Shown here: piece by piece, positions 62,988 to 64,000 of the stretch
How positions within the stretch are numbered: the stretch's first letter is position 1
Layout of the letters: each line of letters begins with the position of its first letter
Source: Oharaeibacter diazotrophicus
GTDB taxonomy: Bacteria > Pseudomonadota > Alphaproteobacteria > Rhizobiales > Pleomorphomonadaceae
Assembly: GCF_004362745.1 (NCBI RefSeq)
Contig: NZ_SNXY01000007.1
Span: 62,001-126,000 of the forward strand
DNA length: 64,000 nucleotides
Direction: 5' to 3'
Made by a program: the position numbers and the translations under genes
The notes under the pieces: model-generated
Told to the model about the DNA's origin: nothing
Databases searched by the model: none
Seen by the model: only the letters and a program-made list of their open reading frames with translations

Positions 62988-63932
62988 TCAGCCCTCGCCG
63001 TCGTCGTCCTCGCCGCCGCCGAGCAGCGGGCGGAGCGCGAGGGCGCGGGCGTAGACCTCCTTGCGCGGCCGTCCGGTCGCCTTGGCGACCTCGGCGGCCG
63101 CCTGACCCGGACCCGTCGTGGCGAGGGCGGCCGCGAGCAGGGCGTCGACGTCGTCGACGGCGGCGACGCGCTCGGGCGGCGGGCCGGCGACGAGCACGAT
63201 CTCGCCGCGCGGCGGATCGGCGAGCGCGCCGGCGGCGAGGTCGCCGAGGGTGCCGCGGCGGACCTCCTCGAATCGCTTGGTGAGTTCGCGGGCGAGCGCC
63301 CCCGGCCGGTCGGCGCCCAGCACGGCGGCCATGTCGGCGAGCGCCTCGGCGGCCCGGTGCGGCGCCTCGTAGAGCACCAGCGTCGTCGGCACGTCGGCGA
63401 AGGCGGCGAGGCGGGCGCGGCGGCCGGCGGTCTTCGGCGGCAGGAAGCCGAGGAAGGTGAAGGCGTCGGTGGGCAGGCCCGCCGCGACCAGGGCGGCGAG
63501 GATCGCCGACGCACCCGGCACCGGCACCACCTTGATCCCTTCGGCGAGCGCCTCCTCGACCAGCTTGTAGCCGGGATCGGAGACGAGGGGCGTGCCGGCG
63601 TCGGAGATCAGCGCCACGCTCATGCCGCCGCGCAGCATCGCGAGCAGGCGCGGGCGCTCGCGCGCGGCGTTGTGGTCGTGGTAGGGCGCCAGCGGCCGGG
63701 CGATGCCGTAGCGGTCGAGGAGCGTGCGGCTGACCCTCGTGTCCTCGCAGACCACGACGTCGGCGGCGGCGAGCACCTCGAGGGCGCGCAGCGAGACGTC
63801 GCCGAGATTGCCTATCGGCGTCGCCACCGGATAGAGGCCGGCCTCGATCGGCCGGGCGCGGAAGCCGTGGCCGTCGATCGCGTAGGTGAAGGTCGCCGCC
63901 GAGGGCGCGTTGGGGTCGGCCATCGCCGTCAT
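62988..63932 (-). CDS. rsmI: 16S rRNA (cytidine1402-2'-O)-methyltransferase
   Basis: A 314-residue tetrapyrrole-methylase-fold RNA methyltransferase that modifies C1402 of 16S rRNA using S-adenosylmethionine. Seen: GLYPVATPIGNLGDVSLRALEVL near 33, VVCEDTRVSRTLL near 60, ALISDAGTPLVSDPGYKLV near 106, and VPVPGASAILAALVAAGLP near 136. An acidic tail (GGGEDDDGEG) ends the protein. In many alphaproteobacteria rsmI is followed directly by yraN and gshB. Here those genes lie 16 kb away, so the usual cluster is split. Confidence 0.95.
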   Translation of the reverse strand: MTAMADPNAPSAATFTYAIDGHGFRARPIEAGLYPVATPIGNLGDVSLRALEVLAAADVVVCEDTRVSRTLLDRYGIARPLAPYHDHNAARERPRLLAMLRGGMSVALISDAGTPLVSDPGYKLVEEALAEGIKVVPVPGASAILAALVAAGLPTDAFTFLGFLPPKTAGRRARLAAFADVPTTLVLYEAPHRAAEALADMAAVLGADRPGALARELTKRFEEVRRGTLGDLAAGALADPPRGEIVLVAGPPPERVAAVDDVDALLAAALATTGPGQAAAEVAKATGRPRKEVYARALALRPLLGGGEDDDGEG

Positions 63933-64000
63933 CCCTGGGACTGTGCGTTCTTTCGTCGAGCCAAAGGCCCGAAGCCGGCGGCATTGTCGAGGATATTCTT

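Overview
The window is about 70% GC with gene-dense, high-GC-codon ORFs. It carries Hyphomicrobiales-type genes (gapR/DUF2312, the DUF1036-pyk pair, type-B L36, a RibB with a degenerate RibA domain, an alphaproteobacterial GTTC-N7-GTTC LexA box). It looks like a chromosomal segment of a methylotrophic or alkane/alcohol-oxidising alphaproteobacterium of the order Hyphomicrobiales. A Pleomorphomonadaceae-type organism would fit, but that is a guess. No insertion sequences, phage genes, CRISPR arrays or rRNA genes were found.

Region 1 (1-9.2 kb) is housekeeping: a partial endonuclease/exonuclease/phosphatase-fold protein, an RraA-like protein, rpmJ, a TPR protein, an alpha/beta hydrolase, a TerC-family membrane protein, DUF1036-pyk, a DMT exporter, an N-formylglutamate amidohydrolase and gapR.

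Region 2 (9.5-21.5 kb) is a lanthanide-dependent alcohol oxidation module. A NarL/LuxR-type two-component system precedes xoxF, a quinoprotein alcohol dehydrogenase with the extra Asp (D348) that marks lanthanide enzymes. Downstream are a MoxJ/XoxJ-like periplasmic protein fused to ankyrin repeats, a c-type cytochrome electron acceptor (XoxG-like), two paralogous PQQ-associated ABC substrate-binding proteins, a YVTN beta-propeller and a small exported four-EF-hand protein. That last protein has the exact 12-13-12 inter-loop spacing I recall for lanmodulin, with unusual loop sequences.

Region 3 (21.6-39.6 kb) is a sigma-54-controlled binuclear-iron monooxygenase island. The minus-strand operon mimA-mimB-mimC-mimD-adh-amidohydrolase-DUF59-mimG (GroEL-like) has a consensus -24/-12 promoter and an AT-rich upstream region with repeated TTTACA sites. 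An AcoR/MimR-type activator lies at its far end. A second alcohol dehydrogenase has its own -24/-12 promoter and a divergent second AcoR-type activator. Between them lies an unrecognised cassette (helical protein, coiled coil, beta-propeller, 70-aa protein) and a ribbon-helix-helix protein. Stem-loops sit in four of the intercistronic gaps of the mim operon and a 116-bp hairpin-rich dispersed repeat lies in a fifth; a second copy of the repeat is at 53.3 kb.

Region 4 (39.8-64 kb) is mixed: a PqqD-like plus JmjC-like pair, the initiator tRNA-Met, a GT39 glycosyltransferase, a DMT exporter with a divergent MocR regulator, yraN, gshB, comM under a probable LexA box, a hybrid histidine kinase, a cupin, ribB, a chemoreceptor, a double cold-shock-domain protein, an iorAB-type molybdenum hydroxylase with a divergent LysR regulator, a GST and rsmI.

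Taken together, regions 2 and 3 suggest a short-chain alkane, ketone or alcohol oxidation island. The monooxygenase would make alcohols, which NAD-linked dehydrogenases and the periplasmic lanthanide enzyme would oxidise. This linkage is inferred from gene adjacency.
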